A stretch of 64,000 nt of DNA from Mesocentrotus franciscanus (lineage: Eukaryota; Echinodermata; Echinoidea; Camarodonta; Strongylocentrotidae), in NCBI GenBank assembly GCA_037976565.1, contig CP137675.1:6600272-6664271 (forward strand), given 5' to 3'. Positions within the stretch are counted from its first letter, which is position 1. Each line of letters begins with the position of its first letter. The position numbers and the translations under genes were made by a program. This document shows positions 13,570-27,473 of this stretch, piece after piece. The notes below the pieces were generated by a model. The model saw only the letters and a program-made list of their open reading frames with translations, did no database searches and was not told where the DNA came from.

Positions 13570-13778
13570 TTAAAGCCCGTCTGCACTAGTTTGGCCAGGA
13601 AAGATTAGACCACCCTGCTGGTCACTGACAGCTAGGTGGTTATCTCATCAACTCAGATTTCAATTAACATAAGAAAAAGAGGATCATGGGGGACCAACGG
13701 GGACCAACGGGCACCGCTTAGGCATTGTTTTCTTTATAGAGGGAGCAAGTAGCTACAAGTAGTGCAGTGAGGCTTTAA
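13570..13778. mobile_element. MITE family C, copy 1 (TTAA-flanked)
   Basis: About 200 bp between TTAA at 13570-13573 and 13775-13778. The left terminus is AGCCCGTCTGCACTAGTTTG; the right terminus in reverse complement is AGCCTCACTGCACTACTTGT. A second copy lies 1.2 kb downstream. Confidence 0.8.
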
Positions 13779-14764
13779 ATGGAGAGGCCTCTCTAAAACA
13801 ATAACTTAAGCAAGATGGCTTCTTACTTACATACATGTAGTACACAATGTAATGTATAGCACTTTGTGAAATTTGTGAAATTAATCAATTAATAATTCAC
13901 GGTATCGCTCGGTTGCCATGCCATTTACGTAGTAAATTCAGGTAGAATTCTGACTCATTTACATGCTTTGAACTCAAGCACACTCAACAGTCCCATGCAG
14001 CCTTGCTCCAAGCCTTCCAATCACATCAAGAAAGAATAATTGTCAATAAATCTACCATAATAATGCACTGGGTTAATTACCATTGACCCTTTCAAGTTCT
14101 TCTCTGATCGAGTACAGATTAATGATTTTGGTATGAATAAAAGGTTGAGTGTTAATAAATCCTGACAATTAATCCAACCTTGAGGAGAATAGTATTGACT
14201 AATACCCTGCGTTTAGAAATTTTGGTTTAATAGCTGGTCATGTCGGGCGTAGTTATTGAAGTTGACCTGTTGAGTACTTAATTCTCTCATTCCCATAGGC
14301 TTAATACAGAGGCCACCTGGTTCCAGTAGTCGATGGGTTAATTTCTACAGGAAAGGTAATGGTCAGTCTCTAATGGAGCACAAATGAATGGTTTTGTTGT
14401 GTATGTCCATAAGAGATCTTTATTAGCAGGCTTCAGGCAGATGAGAATAATATTAACACCCTGTATTAAGCCATGGAGGGTCCTCAGGATAGTACTAGTA
14501 GGTCTATGTTTACACAGACATTTGATTTGGGTTAAATTAACCTTTATGGATAGCTCGCATGGATAGCTCGCATGTTTAGCCTTGCAAATAATTGTCATCT
14601 TTTTATTGTTCTCTTGGGAGAATAGAGCAAACACTGTTGGGTGCTTCTATGACAAATGCTTTACAGTAAAGTTGACACCAACCGTGCTAAGAGTAACAGA
14701 TGTCAGAAGCCTTCATGGATGTAAACATGCAAAGCAAAACAATTTAACACATTGACTACTTAGG

Positions 14765-14964
14765 TTAAAGCCTGTCTGCACTAGTTTGGCCAGGAGGGAT
14801 TAGACCTCCCTGCATGGTCACTGACAGGTGGTTATCTCATCAAATCAGCTCTCATAACATAAGAAAAAGGGGACCATGGGGGACCAATGGTCACCGATTA
14901 GGCATTGTTTGCTATATATATATAGAGGGCGCAAGTAGCTGTAAGTAGTACAGAGGTGCTTCAA
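14765..14964. mobile_element. MITE family C, copy 2
   Basis: Same family as 13.57 kb and same orientation. Left TTAA is intact at 14765-14768; the right target has mutated to TCAA at 14961-14964. Confidence 0.75.
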
Positions 14965-16391
14965 GGTGAATATTTCTGCACGGAGGCTGCAACTTCTACA
15001 CTTTAATGTAGTGCAATATGCATAGAAGAAATAATCTGCATTGTACCATTACTTTACATCAAAGCTGTCTTAGGTAGATAGTAAAGTGGTCTCAATTTTT
15101 AAATTTTTTTGTTTGTTGTTGTAGTTTCTTTTGTTTTTCGTGAACATGTATTTTGCCTTTGAACTTTTATTGTACAGGATGAGAATAACCTGCATGAATT
15201 TAACACATAAGATTTAATCCTTTGATTCCTTATTTCCTTTATATTTATAATACCAGTATGGTGTGAAACAGTAGAACTTAAGGGTCAATCTCAGGAGTGT
15301 GCCCGTATTTATAATACCCATATAATAATATTGAGGGTAGAATTTACCATTTCCCTTAGAATAATGCCTGTCTTCTAATACCAGCATATATATACCATTG
15401 TATGGCAAGTAGAATAAGAATACGGTAATCAAATTCTCAAAGTTATTGCCCTGCAATGCTGGTACACATGTACATTGATTGTAAAATTATATTGAAAGGA
15501 GTATGAGCATTCTGACTAAGACTCTAGAGTGTACGTCATAATGATATTGAAAATAGAATTAAGAAATACATGTACATGGAACTACATACATGTAATTCTA
15601 TCTGCATCATACAGCTGTGCATTGTATGTTTATTGAGCCTTCGTTTTGTTTGAATTATGTTGTTTCCATTTGTCTAATTTTCCTTTATTTTTCTTTTCTC
15701 TTCTTTTCTTTCCTTTTACATGTAAATGAATAGAAAATGTTGACAATTTGAAACAAGAAACATATAGATCTTCTTTTCAGAAAAGGTGATGCCTTTGAGC
15801 AATGTAATTGCTCCAAAAGACACAAGTTCCAGCCTTGAACGAAGACCAATGTTGATAACGCTACGCCGGCAGGCTGCATGGGAGAATAATCAACGCCACA
15901 GAATGATCCCACATGCGTATTGATTAGTCATGCAGTGATAGGCTAATGTCAAATGAGCTCTGGCTAGTGGCAGCGCTGGTGTTGGTGGGGGGAATGTCAT
16001 TACCGCTGGCTACTACTTCTCACATTGGAGGCCTGCAAACACATTAGGGTTAGACGAAGGACAGCTAGATTCTCTTAGAAGATCGACCACGGTGGATCGA
16101 CAACGGGCTCACATGCACAGAATTTTGAATACAGCTCTGAATGCTATGCATGCTACTACAAAGCAAGCTAAGGGTGTGCCGGTTTGTGACTTTGTGTACA
16201 CATACATTCAGGCAAAATTTAGCACTTGTGAGCTAAATTCATGTTTCAGATTAAATGGCTCATCTATGCAATCTGAAAGCTATATGTAAAGGAAGGGCCT
16301 TATATTTGTTTGTAGCACTTCAAAACAAACAATATTCTGAGAACCGGAGGACAGTGACTTTCATAGAATTAATGCTCTTTGGGCTCTAATC
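14965..16391. other. Non-coding DNA; possible conserved island at 15.77-16.08 kb
   Basis: No gene supported. The segment at about 15,770-16,080 is GC-richer than its surroundings and repeat-free. Frames across it differ between the two duplicate copies because of short indels, so it is not coding. It could be regulatory. Confidence 0.35.
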
Positions 16392-17024
16392 TTAAAGGGA
16401 TAGTTGAGTTTTGTTGCAGAGGGCGCTACACAAAATAATTTTTTGTGAGATAATGAGAAAGTGAGTGTCAAATTTGAAAGAATATACAATTCAAATGACA
16501 AAATCATCTTTGTTTGATCAAAATCGGTTCAGAGACGGCTGAAATATGGTATATCTCCATAAATATAACCATTTATAATATTTGTGGTGCCCCACAAATA
16601 TTCAGTAATTTTGAACCAACCGTTGAAAAACGAGATAGCGCCATATATGTTTTATTCCAGCCAATGCCAATATTGGCTTTTGTTGGCTTTTTGTGTTGGT
16701 TATAATAATACGCACGACCAGCCGGCCCGTGTATTGTACTATTAATTAATTAATTAATTAACGGTCACCATATTTTTTTTTAAAGTGGAGCTGAATTGGT
16801 ATGATTAATTAATTAACGGTCACCATATTTTTTTTTGAAAGGTGGAGCTGAATTGATATGATCTTATTAAATCTAAATTCACTCATTTTGGGGTCTAAAA
16901 TTACCTTCATAGCGATTTTAGTTTCTAAAAGGGCACTAGAAATGTCATAAATAACAATAAGAGCAATAACCATGCACTTTGAAGGCATTTGCGGTCTTAA
17001 ACAAGAACTCAACTACCCCTTTAA
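16392..17024. mobile_element. MITE family D, copy 1 (TTAA-flanked)
   Basis: 625 bp between TTAA at 16392-16395 and 17021-17024. Termini are AGGGATAGTTGAGTTTTG on the left and AGGGGTAGTTGAGTTCTTG in reverse complement on the right. Inside, a unit of about 60 bp containing ATTAATTAACGGTCACCAT and GTGGAGCTGAATTG occurs twice in tandem at about 16,740-16,862. Confidence 0.85.
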
Positions 17025-20000
17025 CGGATCATATGTATAGACAGCACAATACTACATGCAGATCAAATTCTATAACTATTTTTTTTTAGAATTCTACAAA
17101 ACGGACCTCAAATGTCACAAGTTTTAGTGGCATGCTGGTTTGGCCATTTACTTAGAGTGAGAGTTGAAAAAAGCCAAAATAAATTAGGACCATGATTGTG
17201 AAGAGGCATGACTAAAGAAGTATTGCAACCGTAGAGAAGAGCATCACGACACAATGCTGTAGTGTAGCCTCTGGGCAAATCCAGGCACCATGTCATAATA
17301 GAGCCACATTGTGCATGCAGCTTTTTTATAGTAAGAACTATGGGAAAGACATTTTGAATTCATTATTCTGTATGCCCAAGTGTAGTAGCTTACATGACAA
17401 GGAAGTGAAGCCTTGAAATATCATTATTTCAAGGACAAACATCTCCAGGATGCTATGAAAAAGTTGTACAGTCCATGGCCATGCATGGTCTGCAACAATT
17501 GTATTATTTGTATATATACATATGAATAAAAATACAATTATCCATACAATTATCAATTTGCCTCCACACTAAAAAAAAAATTCATAGGGGTCAGGATTTA
17601 TTATTTTCAGGGTTTGTAACTTTGTATGCATGAAATCCATCTAGGATGATGAAATTGTCAAATTAGGGAATGCACAATTTCATTGTGGGCGCCTCCAAGT
17701 GTCAAGTTCGCCTGCAAGCAAATGGATAATGGAGAGCTGTCAAAATTGCCAAGACCTTCATAAATCCTCTGTCAGGCTCAGACTCCCACTCATCTTCCAC
17801 TATTACATGTACATGTAGGAAACCGATTATCCGGATATCTTCCAGAAGACGGTGTGCAAAGTTGTTTTTCTCCAGGTGACCTTAGCTGCATGACCTTTAC
17901 AACCTCCTACACATGTCTTAGCAATGTCAAATTAGAAGTCATGCTCCACATATTATTAAAAAATGATCACCAAGGAAACTGACAGCAGAATATCTAAGTA
18001 GCATCAACATAAAGAATTGAAAACAACAGAACATTCCTCCTACACGATTTAAACTACAGAGTTTTTCAATTGGATGTCTCTAAAACAATATCTAAGGAGT
18101 CTGATACTTTAAATGCAAAAGTTCTTTCAAAGACCCTCTGAATTTTGCAGAGTTATTATACTATCATCTTCTATGACACGATCTTCAAAAGATGACTAGT
18201 GTTACACTCAGAGGACTTCTCTCCACTGATCGACTTTGAAATGACATAAATCGTGCCATATTGAAAATATTCAACCACTGACTATCTCATGTCATAGGTC
18301 TGTAAATAATTACTACAATTGTACATCATTAGCTGATGTTGTTACTTTTGGGTTGTTTTAAACTATGAGATAGAAAACTGAAGTTAGAAACCTCATAATG
18401 ACTGGTTGTATTAGTGAAAGAGACAACAACTTTAATAATCATTTGACATTTCTAGGTTTTACTGCAATCTGTTTATAATTCAGCCAATCTAAATCAGTTA
18501 ATTACTTACATATACATCTACGCCTATAATTGCAAAGTCCTTTAGCATTCTAATATACCATAAATAGATTGTCAGCCATCCTTTTTCAAAATTTGGATGA
18601 TTTGCTGATACTACCGTATGTACTGTACATGGCCATGATAGGTTGATTTATCTGTACCTAATTTATACAAGAAAACCCAGTTACTGTGATTCTAATCTAC
18701 AGTATAAGGTCAAAGGACATATTGACAAAGTAATAGCTCGTATAAATAGGTTTATAGGCTACATGTATGCAACAAACTTTTCAATGCTGTATAAATCATC
18801 ACGATTAAAACTGATTTGCAAAACATCATGTGTTTATATACGTATGTACTATGTAGCATAAGGCTGATCTCTCTCTCTCTCTCTCTCTCTAAGCTTCGAG
18901 TCACTTTCAGTCATTATCTTGTCACAGAGCCAATTTCTATCATTATCACTTTGCAATAGCATGTAAATGAAGGTAGAGACATATCATCAGCATTAGTTTG
19001 AACCGACGAATCCGTACAGTAAAATATAGGATGCAATTGAAGGTTCATATACTTCATATCATGCAAGGCCAAGGATTTATACAAAATGGTAGATGGACCA
19101 CATTTGGATGGCTAAAAGCCATTTCACGTTACAGTTAGACCCTATCAAATCAATAGTTAATCCCTATTGATAAGTACTGCATAAACGGCATTACGATTAT
19201 TGATTAAGAAGTTTGTGTCTATTCAACATAACCAGTCATGTTTCACCTCAGTGTTTACAACAGTAATGATCTGTATCATGCAGAGTTACACAAGGCAATA
19301 CAGGATACCTGGATAAATTAAATAAACTGCAAGCTGTGTGCTAATTTGCCCTTTAAAAAATACAATATATATGTAGATGATGCCAAAAAAAATGTATTCA
19401 TGTGTTGTATTTAACATTTGAAACTTTGTAAAACATTACATGTAGCAAATTAGTTGAATATATCAATGCTGAATGATCTAGGCTTACACATGTACACGTG
19501 TATATGTTGAGATCAAATTCAGAAATATAGGCCTTACAGGCTATGTTGCACAACTGTCCAGACTCTGAAAACAGACCCACCTTTTTTACAGAAAAAATTA
19601 ACTGTACTAACTGAAGAGCGTATTTTCATCTCTCTATGTATTCAAATAATATAGCAGTTTCAAAGTGTTTAATAGTAAAATGGACACAATAGCTGCTTGA
19701 ATATATTTATATTTGTCTGAGATAGCGTACAGTGATATATGGTTGTATAGTCCCCCAGTAAAACGGTTATGTTGAAATGCCAAACCCTCCTTGTTGACAA
19801 TACAAAGAATGTCAACTATTCAAGACAGCGGTAAATCCCTGAATGGGATTGTGTTTCTCTCAAAGGGAACTCTTCAGTCTGGCTTGCTCTAGACAAGTAA
19901 GATACAGTATTGTAGGACAGTATTGTATCTTATACCACCTCCCAGGTATGTACATGTTAAGTATGTACATATAGGTCTAATCAGGGAGTTGGGATTGGTC

Positions 20001-20661
20001 TAATCATGCCACGCTCGTACAAATGTACACTAGGTATTCAAATTGCAATTACAGGGAAATAAGTATGGAGAGGTTAAAAGTCCCAAAGCATTCGACTCTG
20101 AAAAGTCCTGACAAAATAATGGTAAGACTCATACTCATATTAGTACATGTGCTAGAGCATACAATTACAAGTATTTGTATTGAACACATGGATGTAGACC
20201 TATCGTCATATATCTAGCATGTACATGTAAGACATCAGTTTGCAGACACAAATCCTTGTTGTCAGTCGCTGCGCGTAACAGTGTCTGCAAAATGAGACTA
20301 CAACAGGCTCTGTACTTAAGCTGCAGTTTGACAAAATTAGAAACTGGCAGATCTAGGCTCTTCTCAATGCTTTAAGAAATTGTGCTAAAGTGTAAAATTG
20401 CATGGACTAGAAGAGGATCTAGAAGACACCCTAGAAGAGAAAATCTAGGGCATCTTCCAGGCTAATTATAGTTATACACTTATACTACATAATAAATATA
20501 TGTTGACAAAGCATATACTTTCACTGTATACTAACGTGTGATGTAACAAGAGAAGAATTTCCTGAACTTTTATCAAAGTGACCTCATTAACTCATTTGTC
20601 AATTGTCACAAAATATGCAATCTAGGGGATATGCACAATGTAGGTTCCATATAGGCCTACA
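17025..20661. other. Non-coding DNA, no gene recognised
   Basis: Frames are short and unsupported. A repeat-free stretch at about 17,640-17,890 stands out slightly in composition. A (CT)n run is at 18,870-18,891. Confidence 0.4.
18870..18891. repeat. (CT)n microsatellite
   Basis: Short CT run. The same site in the second copy (29,312-29,339) is longer by several repeats, a useful length marker between the copies. Confidence 0.85.
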
Positions 20662-21053
20662 TTAAAGGTATAGACCAGTTTTGGGCCCCCTCTCAAAAAT
20701 GAAATGGAAGCTCTTATTACCAATCATGTGAAAGAATATGTTTTGACTAAGACGTGATGATACAAATTTTGCCGTGAAACTGCCTACTAATTGATATATT
20801 TGGTAAATTATCATATCGATCCGACTGGATATATATCGCCATCGCGTATATAGTCCCATATACATCTTTCTGTGTACAGTGCTTGTAACTTTACCAAGAC
20901 TGGGCCAAATTTCTTATCATTTTGATGATTCCAGAACTTTGCACTACACACAAATACTTATATGCTAGATGATCAACCTTTTCTGATCGATTCCACAACG
21001 TTTCTTTCACAATGCATTGAATGCAATCGCATGACCAGGCCTGGTCTATACCT
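20662..21053. mobile_element. MITE family A, copy 2
   Basis: Left TTAA at 20662-20665 followed by AGGTATAGACCAGTTTTGG. The right terminus ends in CTGGTCTATACCT, with the distal TTAA changed to GAAT. It has small deletions relative to copy 1. Confidence 0.8.
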
Positions 21054-21078
21054 GAATTTCTGTAAGTAATTAATTATT

Positions 21079-21344
21079 AGAGGTGTTGTGGTCTAGTGGA
21101 TAAGTCACCCGACTGCAGATCACAAGGTACGGGGTTCAAGTCCCGCCACGGCACTAATGTCCTTTGGCAAGACGTTAATCTACATTTGCCACTCTCCACC
21201 CAGGTGTAAATGGGTACCTGATATGCTTGAGCGCTAGTTACTTTGGCAGCTCGGCTATGACCAGGGTAATATGTGTAAGCGCCATGAGCAGAACCTGGCG
21301 GATACCGGCGCTATATAAATAACCATATTATTATTATTATTATT
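21079..21344 (+). mobile_element. tRNA-derived SINE with (ATT)n tail, copy 1
   Basis: The head resembles a tRNA: TGGTCTAGTGGATAAG is A-box-like and GGTTCAAGTCCCGCC is a good B box, spaced as in a tRNA gene, so a Pol III internal promoter is likely. A tRNA-unrelated body with GGGTACCTGATATGCTTGAG follows, then a 3' end GGCGCTATATAAATAACC and an ATT trinucleotide tail. No acceptor-stem partner exists 3' of the B box, so this is a SINE and not a functional tRNA gene. Confidence 0.85.
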
Positions 21345-21459
21345 TGTATTATGAAAACTTTTACATTATTATTTGGGGAAATAGGCAAGTGAAGATGGGT
21401 TAGATATGTGAGTAGGATAATCATTATAAGGAACTGAATATTAACAGAGTAGAGATAGC

Positions 21460-21959
21460 NNNNNNNNNNNNNNNNNNNNNNNNNNNNNNNNNNNNNNNNN
21501 NNNNNNNNNNNNNNNNNNNNNNNNNNNNNNNNNNNNNNNNNNNNNNNNNNNNNNNNNNNNNNNNNNNNNNNNNNNNNNNNNNNNNNNNNNNNNNNNNNNN
21601 NNNNNNNNNNNNNNNNNNNNNNNNNNNNNNNNNNNNNNNNNNNNNNNNNNNNNNNNNNNNNNNNNNNNNNNNNNNNNNNNNNNNNNNNNNNNNNNNNNNN
21701 NNNNNNNNNNNNNNNNNNNNNNNNNNNNNNNNNNNNNNNNNNNNNNNNNNNNNNNNNNNNNNNNNNNNNNNNNNNNNNNNNNNNNNNNNNNNNNNNNNNN
21801 NNNNNNNNNNNNNNNNNNNNNNNNNNNNNNNNNNNNNNNNNNNNNNNNNNNNNNNNNNNNNNNNNNNNNNNNNNNNNNNNNNNNNNNNNNNNNNNNNNNN
21901 NNNNNNNNNNNNNNNNNNNNNNNNNNNNNNNNNNNNNNNNNNNNNNNNNNNNNNNNNNN
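21460..21959. other. Assembly gap of exactly 500 N
   Basis: 500 consecutive N. The round number indicates a placeholder gap. Both flanks are the ends of the same ~10 kb duplicated sequence. Open frames reported across it are meaningless. Confidence 0.99.
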
Positions 21960-22203
21960 TTTGTTCAGAAACTTGCAATAGTAATTAGTACATTGTCTTT
22001 CAAGTTGCATCTACATGTACTTCATCCAGAATTATAAGATCATTTTTATTCCATTTTTCCTCTCCACCTGCCTTTCCTTATTTAACCCAGTCTCTGTAAT
22101 TTCATTTTGTTACCCTCTCTCTCTCTCTCTCCTCTGCCTTATTACTTTTAACGACTAGACTAACTATCTAATGCGACAAGGATTCCAAACTTATACCCTT
22201 CCT

Positions 22204-22738
22204 TTAAAGGTACTATGTCCCATTTGCAGGACAAAAATGAAAAGGTTAAATTCCAATGGCATTTGAAAGACAATACTAATTTAGAACTTTCCTAAAAAAA
22301 GGGGGGCTTGAAAATGTCTTTAAGTGGGAAAATAACGTCTATTAGTTGTCGAATCGACTTAGGAGCTATAGAGCCAGGAAGTAATAGTCTGATTTTTCAG
22401 ACCATTGTATCGAATGATCGTACGTTTTATGCTGCGCAAAGATTCAATCAGTTTAATTTTGGCCATTACAAGAAGTGGGTTATTGATGTAGACAAATGCT
22501 CATGTACCCTTTACAGCTCATTTTATGTATGTAATACCAAAGATGAAAAAAGACAGTCAGTCACTCAATAGTGTCTGACAGTGAGTCTAGCAAGTAAACG
22601 GGTTTCCTTGCATAATTTGAATATTAGGACACTGCTAACGTTTAAATTTCACAGATAGGACATACATGACATATTCATAATTCCTGCCAAGTTCTACAGA
22701 ATTTGATGTTGGCTGCAAAAGGGACATAGTATCTTTAA
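22204..22738 (+). mobile_element. MITE family B, copy 3
   Basis: Counterpart of the 11.74 kb element, with TTAA at 22204-22207 and 22735-22738. Its 87-codon frame differs from copy 2 at several codons, and every difference I checked changes the amino acid. Confidence 0.85.
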
Positions 22739-24024
22739 ACACCTGTGAATAAGGAAAATTAGATTATTCATGCTCTAGATCCTCGATAGAGAGAACATCA
22801 TCTCCCTCCCAACTAGACCAACCCTTGTTTAATAGCCTTCAATCTAGTGGCTTCTGCTCCATCCATGCCTTTATAATTAAATATATATATAGAAGACTGA
22901 CTTTCACTGTACATGTATATCCCATGCACAGCAGGGGCGGATCCAGGATTTTGTACAACAGGGGGCAAAATATTCCTAAAAGTTTCTGACAACCACGAAA
23001 GGGGGGAAGGTGTCATCATTCATCACCACAGAAAAGGGTAAGGGTACATTCTGCAGCTAGCTGTGTACTAGAGTTACATGTATGCCACTTGGGTTTGAAG
23101 GAGGGAGCTCAAACTGGATGTCCCCCCATCCCCAAATCCATCAGTCATTTACAGAAACGAAAGTACAAAACTACAAAACATTTTCAATATATTTTACATG
23201 GCCATAAATGGGGCTTTCTAAGAAGAACATATACAGTGTATATACATGTACATGTAATCCATTGCACTTTGCACATCAAATAAGTACAGTAAGCTAATGA
23301 AGTGTTTGCACATTCCCAATGACATCATAAAATACCAATATAAAGATCAGCAAATTGCTTAAAATGGTACGGACTTTGAACTATAATGTCAAATGTAAAG
23401 TATGAAGTGCAATATGAACAATCACTGAAGTTACATTGTACATGTACTTCAGTGCAACTGCAAATTTACATTCGTGGAAAAATTATCTACTTTTCCAAGA
23501 TATACATATATATCTAAGAGAAATCAATGTTATTAAAGAACATAAGTGGTTGAAAAATCTGAATCTGAAATTTACCTCAGCTGTCAGTTTTCATAGGCAT
23601 AAGATATTGATTAAAAAATATAATTTCCCTTAGCAAGCCCTCTTAATCTATTACAAGAAATTAAAGAGAAGGGTGAGTGCTGGTACATGAACAGGGAAGT
23701 ATTTTTTAGAGAGTATGCCTTTTTACCATTTTGGTTTCACATTCACATGAAAGAACTTTCCATTTGAAATATAGTAGCTCGGCCTCAAGACAATCTAGAT
23801 GTAAATATTGCTATAATTTAACTAGTGATACGACTTCCGTCATCTGGGTTCATAGATTTGTTCACATCTGTTTCGAGTACACAAGCATCAAAAACTTCTG
23901 GAATGTTTTTAAAGGCCTTTAATCAATGTCATGTACATGTTTAAAAGCTGTTCGTTCTAGTTCTTATGTAGGTGAATGTTGATTGTTCTTATTTCTTTTG
24001 CTGAGAAGTTTAAAACCAGTGTTC

Positions 24025-24231
24025 TTAAAGCCCGTCTGCACTAGTTTGGCCAGGAAAGATTAGACCACCCTGCTGGTCACTGACAGCTAGGTGGTTATCT
24101 CATCAACTCAGATTTCAATTAACATAAGAAAAGAGGATCATGGGGACCAACGGGGACCAACGGGCACCGCTTAGGCATTGTTTTCTTTATAGAGGGAGCA
24201 AGTAGCTACAAGTAGTGCAGTGAGGCTTTAA
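24025..24231. mobile_element. MITE family C, copy 3
   Basis: Duplicate of 13,570-13,778 with TTAA at both ends. Confidence 0.8.
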
Positions 24232-25214
24232 ATGGAGAGGCCTCTCTAAAACAATAACTTAAGCAAGATGGCTTACTTACATACATGTAGTACACAATGT
24301 AATGTATAGCACTTTGTGAAATTTGTGAAATTAATCAATTAATAATTCACGGTATCGCTCGGTTGCCATGCCATTTACGTAGTAAATTCAGGTAGAATTC
24401 TGACTCATTTACATGCTTTGAACTCAAGCACACTCAACAGTCCCATGCAGCCTTGCTCCAAGCCTTCCAATCACATCAAGAAAGAATAATTGTCAATAAA
24501 TCTACCATAATAATGCACTGGGTTAATTACCATTGACCCTTTCAAGTTCTTCTCTGATCGAGTACAGATTAATGATTTTGGTATGAATAAAAGGTTGAGT
24601 GTTAATAAATCCTGACAATTAATCCAACCTTGAGGAGAATAGTATTGACTAATACCCTGCGTTTAGAAATTTTGGTTTAATAGCTGGTCATGTCAGGCGT
24701 AGTTATTGAAGTTGACCTGTTGAGTACTTAATTCTCTCATTCCCATAGGCTTAATACAGAGGCCACCTGGTTCCAGTAGTCGATGGGTTAATTTCTACAG
24801 GAAAGGTAATGGTCAGTCTCTAATGGAGCACAAATGAATGGTTTTGTTGTGTATGTCCATAAGAGATCTTTATTAGCAGGCTTCAGGCAGATGAGAATAA
24901 TATTAACACCCTGTATTAAGCCATGGAGGGTCCTCAGGATAGTACTAGTAGGTCTATGTTTACACAGACATTTGATTTGGGTTAAATTAACCTTTATGGA
25001 TAGCTCGCATGGATAGCTCGCATGTTTAGCCTTGCAAATAATTGTCATCTTTTTATTGTTCTCTTGGGAGAATAGAGCAAACACTGTTGGGTGCTTCTAT
25101 GACAAATGCTTTACAGTAAAGTTGACACCAACCGTGCTAAGAGTAACAGATGTCAGAAGCCTTCATGGATGTAAACATGCAAAGCAAAACAATTTAACAC
25201 ATTGACTACTTAGG

Positions 25215-25410
25215 TTAAAGCCTGTCTGCACTAGTTTGGCCAGGAGGGATTAGACTCCCTGCATGGTCACTGACAGGTGGTTATCTCATCAAATCAGCTC
25301 TCATAACATAAAAAGGGGACCATGGGGGACCAATGGTCACCGATTAGGCATTGTTTGCTATATATATATAGAGGGCGCAAGTAGCTGTAAGTAGTACAGA
25401 GGTGCTTCAA
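25215..25410. mobile_element. MITE family C, copy 4
   Basis: Duplicate of 14,765-14,964; right TTAA mutated to TCAA as in its partner. Confidence 0.75.
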
Positions 25411-26840
25411 GGTGAATATTTCTGCACGGAGGCTGCAACTTCTACACTTTAATGTAGTGCAATATGCATAGAAGAAATAATCTGCATTGTACCATTACTT
25501 TACATCAAAGCTGTCTTAGGTAGATAGTAAAGTGGTCTCAATTTTTAAATTTTTTTGTTTGTTGTTGTAGTTTCTTTTGTTTTTCGTGAACATGTATTTT
25601 GCCTTTGAACTTTTATTGTACAGGATGAGAATAACCTGCATGAATTTAACACATAAGATTTAATCCTTTGATTCCTTATTTCCTTTATATTTATAATACC
25701 AGTATGGTGTGAAACAGTAGAACTTAGAGGGTCAATCTCAGGAGTGTGCCCGTATTTATAATACCCATATAATAATATTGAGGGTAGAATTTACCATTTC
25801 CCTTAGAATAATGCCTGTCTTCTAATACCAGCATATATATACCATTGTATGGCAAGTAGAATAAGAATACGGTAATCAAATTCTCAAAGTTATTGCCCTG
25901 CAATGCTGGTACACATGTACATTGATTGTAAAATTATATTGAAAGGAGTATGAGCATTCTGACTAAGACTCTAGAGTGTACGTCATAATGATATTGAAAA
26001 TAGAATTAAGAAATACATGTACATGGAACTACATACATGTAATTCTATCTGCATCATACAGCTGTGCATTGTATGTTTATTGAGCCTTCGTTTTGTTTGA
26101 ATTATGTTGTTTCCATTTGTCTAATTTTCCTTTATTTTTCTTTTCTCTTCTTTTCTTTCCTTTTACATGTAAATGAATAGAAAATGTTGACAATTTGAAA
26201 CAAGAAACATATAGATCTTCTTTTCAGAAAAGGTGATGCCTTTGAGCAATGTAATTGCTCCAAAAGACACAAGTTCCAGCCTTGAACGAAGACCAATGTT
26301 GATAACGTCTACGCTCGGCAGGCTGCATGGGAGAATAATCAACGCCACAGAATGATCCCACATGCGTATTGATTAGTCATGCAGTGATAGGCTAATGTCA
26401 AATGAGCTCTGGCTAGTGGCAGCGCTGGTGTTGGTGGGGGGAATGTCATTACCGCTGGCTACTACTTCTCACATTGGAGGCCTGCAAACACATTAGGGTT
26501 AGACGAAGGACAGCTAGATTCTCTTAGAAGATCGACCACGGTGGATCGACAACGGGCTCACATGCACAGAATTTTGAATACAGCTCTGAATGCTATGCAT
26601 GCTACTACAAAGCAAGCTAAGGGTGTGCCGGTTTGTGACTTTGTGTACACATACATTCAGGCAAAATTTAGCACTTGTGAGCTAAATTCATGTTTCAGAT
26701 TAAATGGCTCATCTATGCAATCTGAAAGCTATATGTAAAGGAAGGGCCTTATATTTGTTTGTAGCACTTCAAAACAAACAATATTCTGAGAACCGGAGGA
26801 CAGTGACTTTCATAGAATTAATGCTCTTTGGGCTCTAATC

Positions 26841-27473
26841 TTAAAGGGATAGTTGAGTTTTGTTGCAGAGGGCGCTACACAAAATAATTTTTGTGAGATA
26901 ATGAGAAAGTGAGTGTCAAATTTGAAAGAATATACAATTCAAATGACAAAATCATCTTTGTTTGATCAAAATCGGTTCAGAGACGGCTGAAATATGGTAT
27001 ATCTCCATAAATATAACCATTTATAATATTTGTGGTGCCCCACAAATATTCAGTAATTTTGAACCAACCGTTGAAAAACGAGATAGCGCCATATATGTTT
27101 TATTCCAGCCAATGCCAATATTGGCTTTTGTTGGCTTTTTTGTGTTGGTTATAATAATACGCACGACCAGCCGGCCCGTGTATTGTACTATTAATTAATT
27201 AATTAATTAACGGTCACCATATTTTTTTTTAAAGTGGAGCTGAATTGGTATGATTAATTAATTAACGGTCACCATATTTTTTTTTGAAAGGTGGAGCTGA
27301 ATTGATATGATCTTATTAAATCTAAATTCACTCATTTTGGGGTCTAAAATTACCTTCATAGCGATTTTAGTTTCTAAAAGGGCACTAGAAATGTCATAAA
27401 TAACAATAAGAGCAATAACCATGCACTTTGAAGGCATTTGCGGTCTTAAACAAGAACTCAACTACCCCTTTAA
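26841..27473. mobile_element. MITE family D, copy 2
   Basis: Duplicate of 16,392-17,024, with TTAA at 26841-26844 and 27470-27473 and the same internal tandem unit. Confidence 0.85.

Larger units (their letters stand above)
11493..21459. repeat. ~10 kb duplicated segment, copy 1 (left contig end)
   Basis: The whole stretch up to the N gap recurs almost unchanged at 21,960-31,914 in the same orientation. The coordinate offset falls from 10,467 at the start to about 10,450 further on, because of small indels, mostly in homopolymers and CT runs. No gene was recognised in it; it holds MITEs of families A, B, C and D, a CT microsatellite and one SINE. It stops exactly at the assembly gap, which suggests that it is the end of a contig overlapping the next one. 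Confidence 0.9.

Noticed and set aside
14338..14634. 98-codon minus-strand frame identical in both 10 kb copies
   Set aside because: Identity simply reflects the duplication. There is no recognisable motif, and a short GGATAGCTCGCAT tandem repeat lies inside it.
15685..15912. 75-codon minus-strand frame ending in a Lys/Arg run
   Set aside because: The frame is broken by indels in the other copy (26,163-26,363), so it is not a maintained protein.
21079..21155. Functional tRNA gene
   Set aside because: The head has an A-box-like sequence and a B box but no acceptor-stem partner 3' of the B box, and it continues into a SINE body and (ATT)n tail.
21424..22010. 184-189 codon frames across the gap
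   Set aside because: Almost all residues are unknown because the frames span the 500 N.
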